Notes: generated by a model from the letters alone, not told the origin. A stretch of DNA of 64,000 bases from Paenibacillus_G filicis (GCF_038070315.1 NZ_JBBPCC010000008.1:216519-280518), one strand, 5' to 3'. Positions 53,132 to 62,385 are shown, counted from the first letter of the stretch. Program-made: numbers and translations.

Positions 53132-53905
53132 TTGAAATCTACATTCATCGCACATCTGCTGACGTTAAGCTTGGCGGCAGCAGTTCTGACCAGCCATGCT
53201 GCCTATGCCGCTGAGCAGGGGAATAGCGGGACCATGACTGCCCCGGAGCAGAGATATCGGCTGCCTGCCCCTCTGCCCGTAGGCGATGGGGACTCGCCAA
53301 ATCTGGCGGGTACCGGTAAGAGCCGCGTCTTCGCGGCGCCGGTACAACCTCAAGAGCATGTGCTCGCTACAGGTGTCATCACCGCCATTCGCGAGTCCGA
53401 GGGCTATCAGGCCATCCAAATCCAGGGTGTCAATACGGAGGGGATCGTGCTGAACATCGGCAAAGATACGATCATTCAGTTAAAGGATGGCACCAGGCTG
53501 AGCTTTCGGGATCTCCACATCGGGCTAACGGTAGAAGCCGAGCATTCGCAGGTATCGACGCTCAGTCTGCCGCCGCAAACAGCAGCTTACAAGATTACGG
53601 TGCTGGACAAGGACGGGCCGCAGGAGCTGCTGGGCACCGCTGGAGGGATCACGGAAGTGAAGACGGCGAACCATGGAGTGAGCCTGAGGGTCAAAGGCGA
53701 GGGACTAAACGCCAAGTCGCCGGCGGAGGTCATCCTGCGGGTGACGGATGCGACCTTGCTCCTGAATAAAGAAGCGGAGCCTGTGAAGGCCGATACGCTG
53801 GTCAAGGGAGCTCGGATCATTGCCTTTTACCCGCCGCTGCTAACTAAGAGTATGCCTCCGATCGGCACAGCCTGGAAGATCGTCGTGGAGCCCGCCACCG
53901 AGTAG
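53132..53905 (+). CDS. Secreted protein of unknown function
   Basis: A 257-residue protein with a cleavable signal peptide (residues 1-27, cut after HAAYA). The mature part is beta-rich, with repeated patterns such as GVITAIRESEGYQAIQIQG and LNIGKDTIIQLKDGTRLSF that look like short beta-barrel (OB-like) or DUF5666-like segments, but no family was recognised. No cysteines or metal motifs are visible. It starts with TTG 53132, ten bases after AAAGG. Divergent from the cupredoxin cluster and separated by 218 bases, it might share its control. Confidence 0.7.
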   Translation: MKSTFIAHLLTLSLAAAVLTSHAAYAAEQGNSGTMTAPEQRYRLPAPLPVGDGDSPNLAGTGKSRVFAAPVQPQEHVLATGVITAIRESEGYQAIQIQGVNTEGIVLNIGKDTIIQLKDGTRLSFRDLHIGLTVEAEHSQVSTLSLPPQTAAYKITVLDKDGPQELLGTAGGITEVKTANHGVSLRVKGEGLNAKSPAEVILRVTDATLLLNKEAEPVKADTLVKGARIIAFYPPLLTKSMPPIGTAWKIVVEPATE

Positions 53906-53969
53906 GCGGAGAGGCTGCAGCCCGAGCTATCATGCTTGGAGGACGGCTTACCGTAAAAGCGAGCAAAAG

Positions 53970-54005
53970 AAGCATGGATCGGGATGACGGTCCGTGCTTT
54001 TTTTG
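53970..54005 (+). terminator. Terminator of the secreted protein gene
   Basis: AAGCATGGATC pairs with GGTCCGTGCTT (G-U pairs included), followed by TTTTT; 64 bases after the stop. Confidence 0.75.
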
Positions 54006-54096
54006 CTGTTTCAAGCTCAACTCAAGCGCTCGCAGGAAGGGCTCGGGCCTATGGTATACTGTAAACATGAGGAAAAGTAAGGGGAGGGTGGTCTGC

Positions 54097-56205
54097 ATGC
54101 CCGACTGGTCGTACCAGACTTTGTTTCGCCCGCTTTTGTTCCGGTTGTCCTCCAGACTCGCGCGCGAGCTAACCTTCCAGGCGATAGGCGGGCTCAGCCG
54201 CCTGCCGGGCGGCCGGCTGGTGATTCGCACACTCGGTCACATGGAGCCCTCGCCGATTCTGGCAAGCCGCGCGGGCTCACTGGAGCTGTACACACCGGTT
54301 GGGCTATCGGGCTCGCTCGATCCCGAAGGGAAGGCTCATGCGGCGATGGCGCAGTTCGGCTTCGGATTTATCATGACGGGCCCGATTACGCCGGAGCCGC
54401 TGTCCAGCAGCGCGCCGATTCTGAGGGAGACGGATCGTGAGAGCCTTATCTACCCGTCGTATACGGAGAACATCGGGTTGAAGGAGGCCGAGCGGCTGTT
54501 CGAGCATCCGCGTCACCGGCTGCCTCAGCTGGCCCGTCTGATGCCGATGCCGGGCGTAACGGGTGACGAAGCGCTGCAGCAGCTGGCGCATATGCTGGAG
54601 AGGCTTGGGCAAGCCGGAGCGGCTGGCTTTTGCTTGGATGTGCTGCGCAGCGACGGGAATATGGAGGAACAGCTGGACCTCATCCGGCGCTTCCCGGATC
54701 TGGTTCGGCGGTTGCAGGCCCAGGGGCGGCTCGGGGGACAAGTTCAGCCGCCCGAGGGGAGCGCAGGGGCTAAGGAGTTCAGCGCTGTATCCCTGACTCG
54801 CGGCGGAGAACTCAGGGAAGGGGAGACGGCTTCGGGCTCCTGTCGGGAGGTCTTGGCGGCCGGGCTGCCGCCGCTGTTCCTGTACGTCCCGCCGGATGCA
54901 CCCGACCCGTTGGTCTCGGAGCTGCTGGCCCAGGTGCAGGCCGGAGGATGGACCGGCCTGACCGTAGGTGAAGGGCTGCCCGAGGGGGAGGGGGTCCGGA
55001 TCGGCTGTGAAGCCAAGATCCCCGGACTGGCCCTGCTCCGCCGTCTCCGCGCGGAAGCTCCAGCGGAGCTGACGCTGCAGGCGGCCTGCGGCGTGCATGA
55101 GCCGCAGGATGCGCTCGATCTGATCGCGGCGGGTGCAGATCAGGTGCTGCTGCATAGCGGCATGGTCTACGCCGGGCCGGGTCTGCCCAAGCGTGTGAAT
55201 GAGGCCATCGCCTATGAACGGCTGCGGCTGCAGCCCGAGCCTGCGCCGATGCCGTTCTGGCGCAACTGGGGCTGGATGTGGCTGCTCGGCCTAGGCATGA
55301 TCATCGGGGGCGTACTGGCTTGGTTCGTGGCGATCACGACCGTTCTGCTGCCGTATGACGAGGCCTTTCTGGGGCTGGACCGCGACGCGCTGCACCGGGT
55401 GAACGGGAACTTGCTGCATTTTATGTCGCATGACCGGGTCACGCTGGCAGGGACGATGGTGTCTATCGGCATTTTGTATACGCAGCTGGCCCGGTATGGC
55501 TTGCAGGAAGGCCAGCATTGGAGCCGGACTGCGCTCGGACTGTCGGCAGGTGTCGGATTTTCAAGCTTCTTCCTGTATCTCGGCACCGGCTATTTCGACC
55601 CGCTTCACGCCCTGGCGGCTGCGGCGCTATTCCCGATGTTCCTGCTCTCGATGCGCGGGATACAGGATAGGCCTTACCGCAGGCCGGTGCATCTGTACAA
55701 TGACCGGATCTGGCGGCTGGCGATGTGGGGGCAGCTCTGCTTCGTGGTACTGGGCTTCGCTCTGGCCATCGGCGGGTTGACGATAGCCGGCGTTGGGGTC
55801 ACCGGCGTATTCGTTCCGCAGGATCTCGTGTTCATGCAGACGACCTTTGCGGAGCTGGATGCGGTGAATCCGCGGCTTATCCCCCTAATAGCCCATGACC
55901 GTGCCGGCTTCGGCGGAGCGCTGCTCTCCAATGCGCTAGCTCTCGTGGTCATTTCTCTATGGGGGCTGCAGCGGGGAGAGCGCTGGCAGTGGAAAACGCT
56001 GCTATTCGGCGGAGCCCCGGGCTTTGCGGCTGGATTGGGCATTCACATGGGGATCGGCTATATGGACTTCTGGCACTTGCTCCCGGCCCTGTTCGCGCTA
56101 GCTCTGTATATCGCCGGCTTGATTCTACTCTATCCTTACCTCATGGGAGGCCGGGCGGCTAGCACAGAGTCCGGCGCGTTCCGGACAGACGGCCTGAATA
56201 TGTGA
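54097..56205 (+). CDS. Dihydroorotate dehydrogenase-like domain fused to a duplicated membrane module
   Basis: A 702-residue fusion. Residues about 1-375 align by eye with class 2 dihydroorotate dehydrogenase: the N-terminal helices LFRPLLFRLSSRLARELTF, the FMN-site region VGLSGSLDPEGKAHAAMAQFGFGFIMTGPITPEP, and GADQVLLHSGMVYAGPGLPKRV. The catalytic-base and substrate Asn regions are not conserved, so pyrimidine synthesis is unlikely. Residues about 388-682 hold about eight membrane helices in two similar halves: HDR at 445-447 and 600-602, G-x-GY-x-D-x2-H at 496-504 and 652-660. It may be a membrane flavoprotein passing electrons to quinone; function unknown. ATG 54097 follows GGGGAGGG. Confidence 0.72.
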   Translation: MPDWSYQTLFRPLLFRLSSRLARELTFQAIGGLSRLPGGRLVIRTLGHMEPSPILASRAGSLELYTPVGLSGSLDPEGKAHAAMAQFGFGFIMTGPITPEPLSSSAPILRETDRESLIYPSYTENIGLKEAERLFEHPRHRLPQLARLMPMPGVTGDEALQQLAHMLERLGQAGAAGFCLDVLRSDGNMEEQLDLIRRFPDLVRRLQAQGRLGGQVQPPEGSAGAKEFSAVSLTRGGELREGETASGSCREVLAAGLPPLFLYVPPDAPDPLVSELLAQVQAGGWTGLTVGEGLPEGEGVRIGCEAKIPGLALLRRLRAEAPAELTLQAACGVHEPQDALDLIAAGADQVLLHSGMVYAGPGLPKRVNEAIAYERLRLQPEPAPMPFWRNWGWMWLLGLGMIIGGVLAWFVAITTVLLPYDEAFLGLDRDALHRVNGNLLHFMSHDRVTLAGTMVSIGILYTQLARYGLQEGQHWSRTALGLSAGVGFSSFFLYLGTGYFDPLHALAAAALFPMFLLSMRGIQDRPYRRPVHLYNDRIWRLAMWGQLCFVVLGFALAIGGLTIAGVGVTGVFVPQDLVFMQTTFAELDAVNPRLIPLIAHDRAGFGGALLSNALALVVISLWGLQRGERWQWKTLLFGGAPGFAAGLGIHMGIGYMDFWHLLPALFALALYIAGLILLYPYLMGGRAASTESGAFRTDGLNM

Positions 56206-56208
56206 AAC

Positions 56209-56249
56209 AGGGCGCACTCTGCTGATTCATGCTCAGCGGGGTGCGCCCT
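56209..56249. terminator. Bidirectional terminator-like hairpin between convergent genes
   Basis: AGGGCGCAC pairs with GTGCGCCCT, with an inner GCTGA/TCAGC helix; a very stable stem between convergent stops, though the T-run is short. Confidence 0.7.
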
Positions 56250-56260
56250 TATGTGGCTTG

Positions 56261-58411
56261 CTAGTGAATGATCTTGCTTTCCTTGGCTTTGTTGACGAGC
56301 TTGGCCGAGGAGGCATTGATCCATGTTTTCAGCGCGAGTCCGATGACAAGCGCGATACCGGCGTAGATGAGCAGCATGAGGATATCGTAGCCTACGGCAT
56401 CCCAGAGAATACCCCCGACAGCTTCGCGCATCAGGCCGATGGCATACGTGAACGGCAGATAAGGGTGGATCGCCTGGAAGAACGGCGGCGTCAGCTGAAC
56501 GGGGAATGTACCGCCCGAGCCCGCAAGCTGCAGCACGAGCAGCACGATCGCCATCGCTTTGCCCACATTGCCGAAGACTGATACCAGCGTGTACACGATC
56601 AGCATGAACACCGCGCTCAGCAGCATACCGAAGGCGACAAACCAGCCTGGAGACGCCGCATAGGTCCCGAGCACATACAGGTCGCCCAAAGTCACGAACA
56701 AGGACTGAACGAGTGCGATGGTGAGGAAGGTCAAGTACCGGCCGATATACACCTGATAGCTCTTATAAGCAATACCTGCCTCGTGAACCTCTACCGTCAG
56801 CAGGGAGACGAGCAGCAGGGCACCGACCCAGAGCGACAGCGTCGTAAAGAACGGCGACATCGCCGATCCGTAATTCGGAATCGGGAAGAGGCGGTTCTCC
56901 TTTAGAACGACAGGCTCCGCGAAAAACTCGCTCTCCTTCTGGGCGTCAAGCTTGAGCAGACGCAAAATGTCCGTGATACTGCCCTGGTTCTCGAAGGACC
57001 TTACCCGCTCGGCCAGCTCCTTCACCTTGGCTTCGACGCCAGGCAGAGCTTCCTTCACCGCTGCTAGCTCCTTCTGCCCGGCAGCCAGGCCTTTGCTTGC
57101 GTCACTGACGATTTTGCTGATATCGGGAATACTGCCGCTGGCGTCTACTAGTGCAGCATGGGCCTTGCCTAGCTTTTCCTTGGCCACCTTTGCGCCTTCT
57201 GCGATGCCTGGCACGATCTCCGTATCGAAGCGGCCCAGGATGTCTTCGAGTCCGTCAGCCACGTCCTGAGACACCTTGCCCAGATCGGCGACCAGCATAT
57301 CCGCGGGCTTCTCTCCCTTGGCGATGGCCGTGGATATGCGCTCTACGATCGTCGTCTGGAGCTGCAGGCTGCGCTGCAATTGCTGCAGCTTGCCTGCGGC
57401 GAGTGCGGAGCCCTTGCCTCCGGTAAGGCTGTTCAGCCGCTCGAACAGCGTGATCAGCCGCGAGTTCACCTCGCTGGCAACCGCGAGCCGGCGGCTGACG
57501 CGATCCAGCTCCGCCTGCAGCAGGGCCGGGTCGATCTTGGCATCCTGCAGCACGCCGGTCAGCTGTTTGGCGCTTGTGGCTGCCTGCTGCAGCAGGAAGA
57601 GGTCCTGCTTGATGCCGGGAGCCAGTGTATCCAGCGCTTCGCCGCTGCGGTCGATCCACGACCCGACCTGCTCGGTTACGGCTTGTCCTGTCTCGGCGAG
57701 CTTGGCGACCTCCGGTACATAAGATTCGGCCTTGGCCGCGATGGCTGACGCTTTGTCCAGATCGCTCATGCCGGTGTCGACGAGCTTGTTCAGCTCAGGG
57801 AACATGTCTTCCAGGCGGAACAGTACGGTCTTGGCGGCGGCTATGGCCGGCAGCTCCTGCTCGAGCTCGGTGCCGACCTCATTCATGACTTGGAAAATGG
57901 CTCCGTTGGCGGTTTTGATAAACTGCTTGGTCACCTCTTCCTGGATGCCGGTGGCGCCTTTGGACGTGATCTTCGGCGAGATGGCATTCGATTTCTCGTT
58001 AACGTTATACAGGATCTCAGCCTTCTGCGGCGTAGCCGTCAGCACGGAGGCGATATGCTCGGAGAACTCCGGCGGAATCGTCAGGCTGGCGAAGTACGTC
58101 CCGTGCAGCACGCCCCTGTCGGCCTCAGCGGCATCCACGAACGTCCATCCGATCCGCTTGTCATCCTTGAGCGAGGCGACAATCTCATCGCCCAGCTTGA
58201 GCTCACGTCCCCGCGCCGTAGCTCCGCTGTCTTCGTTGACGACGGCAATCGCCAGCGATCCGGTATTGGAATACGGGTCCCAGGAGGCCAGAATATTGAA
58301 CCAGGCGTATAACGAGGGCAGGAACGCGAGACCTAGGATGATGATGGTGGCCGCCCAGTTGCGCCCGATCCGGCTCATGTCATTCAGATAAATGGCAAGC
58401 AAACGCTTCAT
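56261..58411 (-). CDS. YhgE/Pip-family membrane protein
   Basis: A 716-residue protein with one N-terminal membrane helix (IIILGLAFLPSLYAWFNI), a long extracellular region rich in predicted coiled coil (about 60-480) and five or six C-terminal membrane helices. The opening MKRLLAIYLNDMSRIGRNW and ASWDPYSNTGSLAIAVVNEDSGA is the YhgE/Pip signature. Members include phage infection protein and ESX/type VII secretion-linked proteins, and are distantly related to ABC-2 permeases. Role here unknown. The start at ATG 58411 has AAGGGG upstream. Confidence 0.92.
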   Translation of the reverse strand: MKRLLAIYLNDMSRIGRNWAATIIILGLAFLPSLYAWFNILASWDPYSNTGSLAIAVVNEDSGATARGRELKLGDEIVASLKDDKRIGWTFVDAAEADRGVLHGTYFASLTIPPEFSEHIASVLTATPQKAEILYNVNEKSNAISPKITSKGATGIQEEVTKQFIKTANGAIFQVMNEVGTELEQELPAIAAAKTVLFRLEDMFPELNKLVDTGMSDLDKASAIAAKAESYVPEVAKLAETGQAVTEQVGSWIDRSGEALDTLAPGIKQDLFLLQQAATSAKQLTGVLQDAKIDPALLQAELDRVSRRLAVASEVNSRLITLFERLNSLTGGKGSALAAGKLQQLQRSLQLQTTIVERISTAIAKGEKPADMLVADLGKVSQDVADGLEDILGRFDTEIVPGIAEGAKVAKEKLGKAHAALVDASGSIPDISKIVSDASKGLAAGQKELAAVKEALPGVEAKVKELAERVRSFENQGSITDILRLLKLDAQKESEFFAEPVVLKENRLFPIPNYGSAMSPFFTTLSLWVGALLLVSLLTVEVHEAGIAYKSYQVYIGRYLTFLTIALVQSLFVTLGDLYVLGTYAASPGWFVAFGMLLSAVFMLIVYTLVSVFGNVGKAMAIVLLVLQLAGSGGTFPVQLTPPFFQAIHPYLPFTYAIGLMREAVGGILWDAVGYDILMLLIYAGIALVIGLALKTWINASSAKLVNKAKESKIIH

Positions 58412-58496
58412 TGGTAATCCCCTTGTTTTTCATCATAGTATTCGACAATTGTGCTTAAACATTCCGTTCGGGTCTGAAGCATTCTTCAACGCAAGA

Positions 58497-58525
58497 GACC
58501 CTTTAATCCGGAGGACTAAAGGGTC
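58497..58525. repeat. Inverted repeat between YhgE and Fnr genes
   Basis: Nine-base perfect arms GACCCTTTA / TAAAGGGTC with an 11-base spacer, 44 bases after the Fnr stop; no T-run, so either a weak terminator or an operator for the YhgE gene. Confidence 0.5.
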
Positions 58526-58569
58526 ATTATAGCGGATGAATGAACAAATTGTCGATGGCCGGGGTTCAG

Positions 58570-59361
58570 CTACATTCGGCAAATTTCCTTGGGGCAGCTC
58601 TCGCACCGGCATACGCCCCGCAGATAAGGCAAGTTCAATATCGTGATGGTGCCTCCGTCCATGGAGATGACGCCGTCTTTCTTCATGTCGTTCAGCATGC
58701 GGTTGACGCTTTCCCGGGTAGCCCCGATCATATCCGCCATCTCTGAGTTGTTCATGCGAATATCCAGCCGGATGGCCCCGTTCTGGTCGACTCCGCAGGA
58801 ATTGCTGAGCCGGATGAGCAGGGAGCATAGCGCTCCGGGCTTGCCGAACATCATCAGATCCCGCATCTTGGTCTGGGTGATGCGGTGGACGAGGCCCATC
58901 CAGCGCATGAATTCAATCGCCAGATCGCCATGCTGCCACAGCAGCACCTCCAGGTCCTTGCGCTGAATGATCCCGATCTCGCCATCCTCCGTCATCTCTG
59001 CGCTGCAGGCATGCACCGAGTTCTGGAAGGGATCGAGCTGTCCGAACAGATCCCCGGCCTGATGCAGGGACAGGGTGAAGGTCCGGCCGTCATCCGAGCT
59101 CTTGGTCACCTTCACGCGGCCTTTCGCCAGAAAGTAAAGCCGGTCGGCTGTGTCGCCTTCCCAGTACAGCATGCTGCCCGCCTCGACAGGCTTCTTATAC
59201 ATAATGCCGGTCAGCCGTTCAAAATTCTCCGGCGAGAATACCGAGTAGACGCCGAGAATGCCGCTTTTGTCCGGTCCATGAACGGCTTGCTGACCCAGGC
59301 TGCCCTGAATGCCTTCCTTTTTCCATTTCGTCCCGTTCGCCATGCCGGTTCCTGTCGTCAT
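58570..59361 (-). CDS. fnr: Crp/Fnr-family oxygen regulator, Fnr-like
   Basis: A 263-residue regulator with cyclic-nucleotide-binding fold (about 20-140) and winged helix (MADMIGATRESVNRMLNDMKKDG). The C-terminus has C253-x2-C256-x4-C261 plus Cys251, the same spacing as the C227/C230/C235 ligands of the B. subtilis Fnr [4Fe-4S] cluster. It therefore probably senses oxygen and activates anaerobic genes. A perfect Fnr box (59469-59484) lies between it and the divergent NreA-like operon. Start ATG 59361 has GGGAG nine bases upstream; ATG 59400 is possible. Confidence 0.88.
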   Translation of the reverse strand: MTTGTGMANGTKWKKEGIQGSLGQQAVHGPDKSGILGVYSVFSPENFERLTGIMYKKPVEAGSMLYWEGDTADRLYFLAKGRVKVTKSSDDGRTFTLSLHQAGDLFGQLDPFQNSVHACSAEMTEDGEIGIIQRKDLEVLLWQHGDLAIEFMRWMGLVHRITQTKMRDLMMFGKPGALCSLLIRLSNSCGVDQNGAIRLDIRMNNSEMADMIGATRESVNRMLNDMKKDGVISMDGGTITILNLPYLRGVCRCESCPKEICRM

Positions 59362-59468
59362 CCCGATCATCTCCCATGTTTTTCTTGTTGTCTTCATCAT
59401 ACCCTTTTCTACGCTGTCCGGTTATCGGGGGAAGACCTGATCTTTTCCGGGAAATCCCCTGAAGCTCG

Positions 59469-59484
59469 TGTGACAATTCTCACA
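59469..59484. promoter_or_regulatory. Fnr box
   Basis: TGTGA-CAATTC-TCACA, a perfect match to the Fnr/Crp consensus TGTGA-N6-TCACA, in the divergent spacer between fnr and the NreA-like gene. A TACAAT at 59597 suggests the rightward promoter. Confidence 0.78.
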
Positions 59485-59651
59485 CCTGCGATCAGGGTAG
59501 GAGGCGGTGAGCCGCGGAATACGCGGGTTGGCGGTCGGTGTTTTTAGCAGGTCGATTTCAGGGTTTTCCCTGACTTACAATCGGAGGCGCAGGCGTTACA
59601 ATAGAAAGACAACGAACAGGGTGAGCCGGGAACGGAAGAGGGGGATCAGTC

Positions 59652-60188
59652 ATGAAGGGGGAGGACAGAACGGGACAGGAGCCGGAAGAAGCAGAGCGGT
59701 ATCGTCTCGAGGCCGGGATAGCCGCTCCGCAGGAGATGCTCTTGACGCCGCCTGCGGGAATTGCGCTGCCGCCCGGCGTACAGGAGGAGCTGCAGCGGCT
59801 GCAGGAGCTGACCTTCAGCGATATGGCGGCACTGGCCTGGATATCGGACGGGTCCGGGGAGCAGGGCACAGGGCCTTATGTGTGGGCCAGCCTGCTCGGC
59901 AGCCGGAGTGAGCGCGTCCAGCGCATGAGCTTCCGCCGGGGGAGCCCCGGCTTGGCCGGTACGGCGCTGCGGCTGGGCCGTTATGTGACGGCAGAGCCGC
60001 AGGGGATACGGGACTTCGCCCGCGAATGCCCGGTGATGCTGGCCGAGAAGCTGCAGACGGCGCTGGCGCTGCCGGTGAACGGCAAGGAGACGGCTGCAGG
60101 CGTGCTGCTGCTGGGGAGCCGTTCTGGACGACTGTACGGGCCCGAGGAAATCCGGCATGCGCAGTCCGGAGCGCAGCGAATATTCTAG
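59652..60188 (+). CDS. GAF-domain protein, NreA-like
   Basis: A 178-residue GAF protein. The domain spans about 50-175 (MAALAWISDGSG, SPGLAGTALRLGRYVTAEP, LALPVNGKETAAGVLLLGSR). NreA of Staphylococcus is a GAF nitrate receptor that keeps the kinase NreB from acting, and the next two genes encode an NarL-type regulator and an oxygen/redox kinase, so an NreA role is likely. The first 45 residues are a variable tail. ATG 59652 with GAGGGGGA. First gene of the operon; Fnr box 170 bases upstream. Confidence 0.8.
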   Translation: MKGEDRTGQEPEEAERYRLEAGIAAPQEMLLTPPAGIALPPGVQEELQRLQELTFSDMAALAWISDGSGEQGTGPYVWASLLGSRSERVQRMSFRRGSPGLAGTALRLGRYVTAEPQGIRDFARECPVMLAEKLQTALALPVNGKETAAGVLLLGSRSGRLYGPEEIRHAQSGAQRIF

Positions 60189-60303
60189 AATGAATCTTCA
60201 AAATCGTGTCAAGCGATTGAGGGGATTCATTTTTTGCTATATGATGGAAGAAATAAATCTGAACATCAGGCCTTACCGGCCGAGAAGGAGGTTGAATCCG
60301 CAG

Positions 60304-60957
60304 GTGATTACGATCATCGTGGTCGATGACCATGCGGTTGTCCGATCGGGACTCACGATGCTGCTGAGCGACAAGCCCGATCTCCAGGTTATCGGCGAAG
60401 CCTCGGAGGGCGATGAGGGCATCCAGGCCGCACTAGCGCTGAAGCCGGATGTGGTGCTGATGGATTTCAGCATGCCGCATGGCAAGGATGGACTGACGGC
60501 GACGGTGGAGCTGAAGAAGCTGCTGCCGGATACGTCCGTGCTGATCTTGACGATGCATGACGACGACGAGTATTTGTTCCGGGCCATCCAGGCCGGGGCT
60601 TCCGGTTATATTCTGAAGAGCGCCCCTCATGAGGAGCTGCTGGCGGCGATCCGTTCAGTGGCCGCAGGTGATGCCTACCTATACCCGACCGCTACCAAGC
60701 GGCTGATGAGCGAATATCTGGATAAGCTGAAAAATCCCGAGAATAAGGGGACCTACGATTCGCTGTCCGAGCGCGAGAAGGAAGTTCTGGCACTGGTAGC
60801 CAAGGGCTATGCCAATAAGGAAATCGCCGAGCTGCTGGTCATCAGCGTGAAGACTGTGGAGACGCATAAAAGCAATGTGATGGAGAAGCTGGGACTGAAA
60901 TCCCGTCCGGAGCTCGTCAAATTTGCGATGAAAAAGGGGCTGTTGAATTTTGAATAG
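60304..60957 (+). CDS. NarL/NreC-type response regulator
   Basis: A 217-residue LuxR-type regulator: receiver domain with phosphoacceptor Asp54 in VLMDFSMP, Thr/Lys switch residues (LILTMHDDDEY, ILKSAPH), and a C-terminal helix-turn-helix YDSLSEREKEVLALVAKGYANKEIAELLVISVKTVETHKSNVMEKLGL. It is the output of the following kinase. GTG 60304 was chosen (AAGGAGG twelve bases upstream, and the family's normal length); a longer ATG frame from 60244 adds 20 unusual residues. Overlaps the kinase gene by eight bases. Confidence 0.88.
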   Translation: MITIIVVDDHAVVRSGLTMLLSDKPDLQVIGEASEGDEGIQAALALKPDVVLMDFSMPHGKDGLTATVELKKLLPDTSVLILTMHDDDEYLFRAIQAGASGYILKSAPHEELLAAIRSVAAGDAYLYPTATKRLMSEYLDKLKNPENKGTYDSLSEREKEVLALVAKGYANKEIAELLVISVKTVETHKSNVMEKLGLKSRPELVKFAMKKGLLNFE

Positions 60958-62107
60958 CGCGAGTCACGCTTCGCAGGGCGGGGACCAGCCCCAATTGATC
61001 GGGCAGAACGTGTCACTGCTGCTTGCCCAGCTCGATGAGCATATCGGCGACGAGCAGGTGCGCGCACGGTTGAAGGATTCGCTGAAGCAGCTTTCTGACC
61101 TGAAGTTTGCTCTGGATGAATCCTCGATCGTCGCGCTGACGGACCGCCGCGGTACCATTCAATACATCAACGACAAGTTCTGCGAAATCTCGCAATATTC
61201 TCGTGACGAGCTGATCGGTCAGGATCATCGGATCATCAATTCCGGATATCATGATCCGGCCTTCATGCGGGGGCTGTGGCAGACGATCTCCTCCGGCCGG
61301 GTGTGGCGGGGTGAAATCCGCAACCGGGCCAAGGACGGCAGCTTCTACTGGGTACATACGACAATCGTTCCTTTCCTCGATGAAGAGGGCCATCCCTATC
61401 AGTATCTCGCTATCCGCAGCGAGGTGACGGAGCTGAAGCGGGTCCAGGAGGAGCTGCAGGTGATGATGACCCGGGTCATGCAGATTCAGGAGGAGGAGCG
61501 GCGCAGGTTCTCCCGGGAGCTGCATGACGGCATCGGGCAAAGCCTGTTCTCCCTGATCATTCAGATGGACCGGCTGATCGGGAAGAGTGAGGACGGCGGT
61601 GAGACGGCATCCGAGCTGGAGAAGCTGCGCCGTTCGGTGTCCGGCATTATGGAGGAGGTCCGGGGGCTTGCCTGGGAGATCCGTCCCTCGGTGTTGGACG
61701 ATCTGGGTGTCGTCCCGGCGATCCGTACCTTCGTCGAGAATTACCAGGGTCATTACGGCATCGAGGTGCATCTGGAGTGCAGCCTGCGGACCCGGCTGGG
61801 CCTGCAGAAGGAGACAACGGTGTATCGCGTAATCCAGGAGGCGCTTACGAACGTGGCGAAATATGCCGATGTGTCGGAGGTATGGGTAACGGTGCGCGAG
61901 ACGGAGTCCCAGGTGGAGACCAGGGTAGAGGATCGCGGCCAGGGCTTCGCCAGACGCAGCACGGCCGCCAAGGGTGTCGGCCTGTTCAGTATGGAGGAGC
62001 GGGCCCGGGGAGCCGGCGGCATGCTCACGGTATCGTCAGAGCCGGGGCAGGGAACAGTCGTGATGCTGAGTCTGCCGAAAGCCGGAGAGGAAGGCGGCAT
62101 GGGGTGA
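60950..62107 (+). CDS. PAS-domain sensor kinase, NreB-like but without the cysteine cluster
   Basis: A 385-residue cytoplasmic histidine kinase of the NarL/HisKA_3 class. A PAS domain (about 56-165) of the NifL/Aer type (HRIINSGYHDPAFMRGLWQTI, GEIRNRAKDGSFYWVHTTIVPF) is followed by the dimerisation helix with His192 in RRFSRELHDGIGQSLFS and an HATPase domain with the short GVGLFSMEERARGAGG motif. The four cysteines that hold the [4Fe-4S] cluster in staphylococcal NreB are absent (only Cys78), so sensing is probably by FAD or another PAS cofactor. No membrane helices. The start is TTG 60950. Confidence 0.88.
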   Translation: MNSASHASQGGDQPQLIGQNVSLLLAQLDEHIGDEQVRARLKDSLKQLSDLKFALDESSIVALTDRRGTIQYINDKFCEISQYSRDELIGQDHRIINSGYHDPAFMRGLWQTISSGRVWRGEIRNRAKDGSFYWVHTTIVPFLDEEGHPYQYLAIRSEVTELKRVQEELQVMMTRVMQIQEEERRRFSRELHDGIGQSLFSLIIQMDRLIGKSEDGGETASELEKLRRSVSGIMEEVRGLAWEIRPSVLDDLGVVPAIRTFVENYQGHYGIEVHLECSLRTRLGLQKETTVYRVIQEALTNVAKYADVSEVWVTVRETESQVETRVEDRGQGFARRSTAAKGVGLFSMEERARGAGGMLTVSSEPGQGTVVMLSLPKAGEEGGMG

Positions 62108-62206
62108 AGCCAGGAAGGCTTGTCCTATCAATCATCCGGAACGAGTGACATCCATATTTTTCTATAATTTATCGAACATACCTTTCCTGAAACACGCAGG
62201 GAGCGG

Positions 62207-62246
62207 AGGTCAAGCACGAGCAGAGGGATGCCGGCTTGGCCTTTTT
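62207..62246 (+). terminator. Terminator of the Nre-like operon
   Basis: AGGTCAAGC pairs with GCTTGGCCT (one G-U), an 18-base loop and TTTT; 100 bases after the kinase stop. Confidence 0.6.
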
Positions 62247-62385
62247 GCTTTCCATTCGACGGGAAACCCAGGCGGGAGGAGAAAACTCGTTCCAGAGAAA
62301 CGGAGAAATCCGTAGACCGAGAGCGAATGAGGAAGAAGACTCCTGGCATGAAGAATGCTTGCTAATCAACCCTTGTAAAAAAAGA

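Noticed and set aside
60950..62107. NreB identity for the PAS kinase
   Set aside because: The cysteine pattern of NreB is missing, so the symbol was withheld although gene order supports an NreB-like role.
62161..62380. Possible S-box (SAM) or T-box riboswitch before the cystine-type symporter
   Set aside because: No conserved S-box or T-box core was found; the hairpin present is better explained as the terminator of the preceding operon, and the promoter lies downstream of it.
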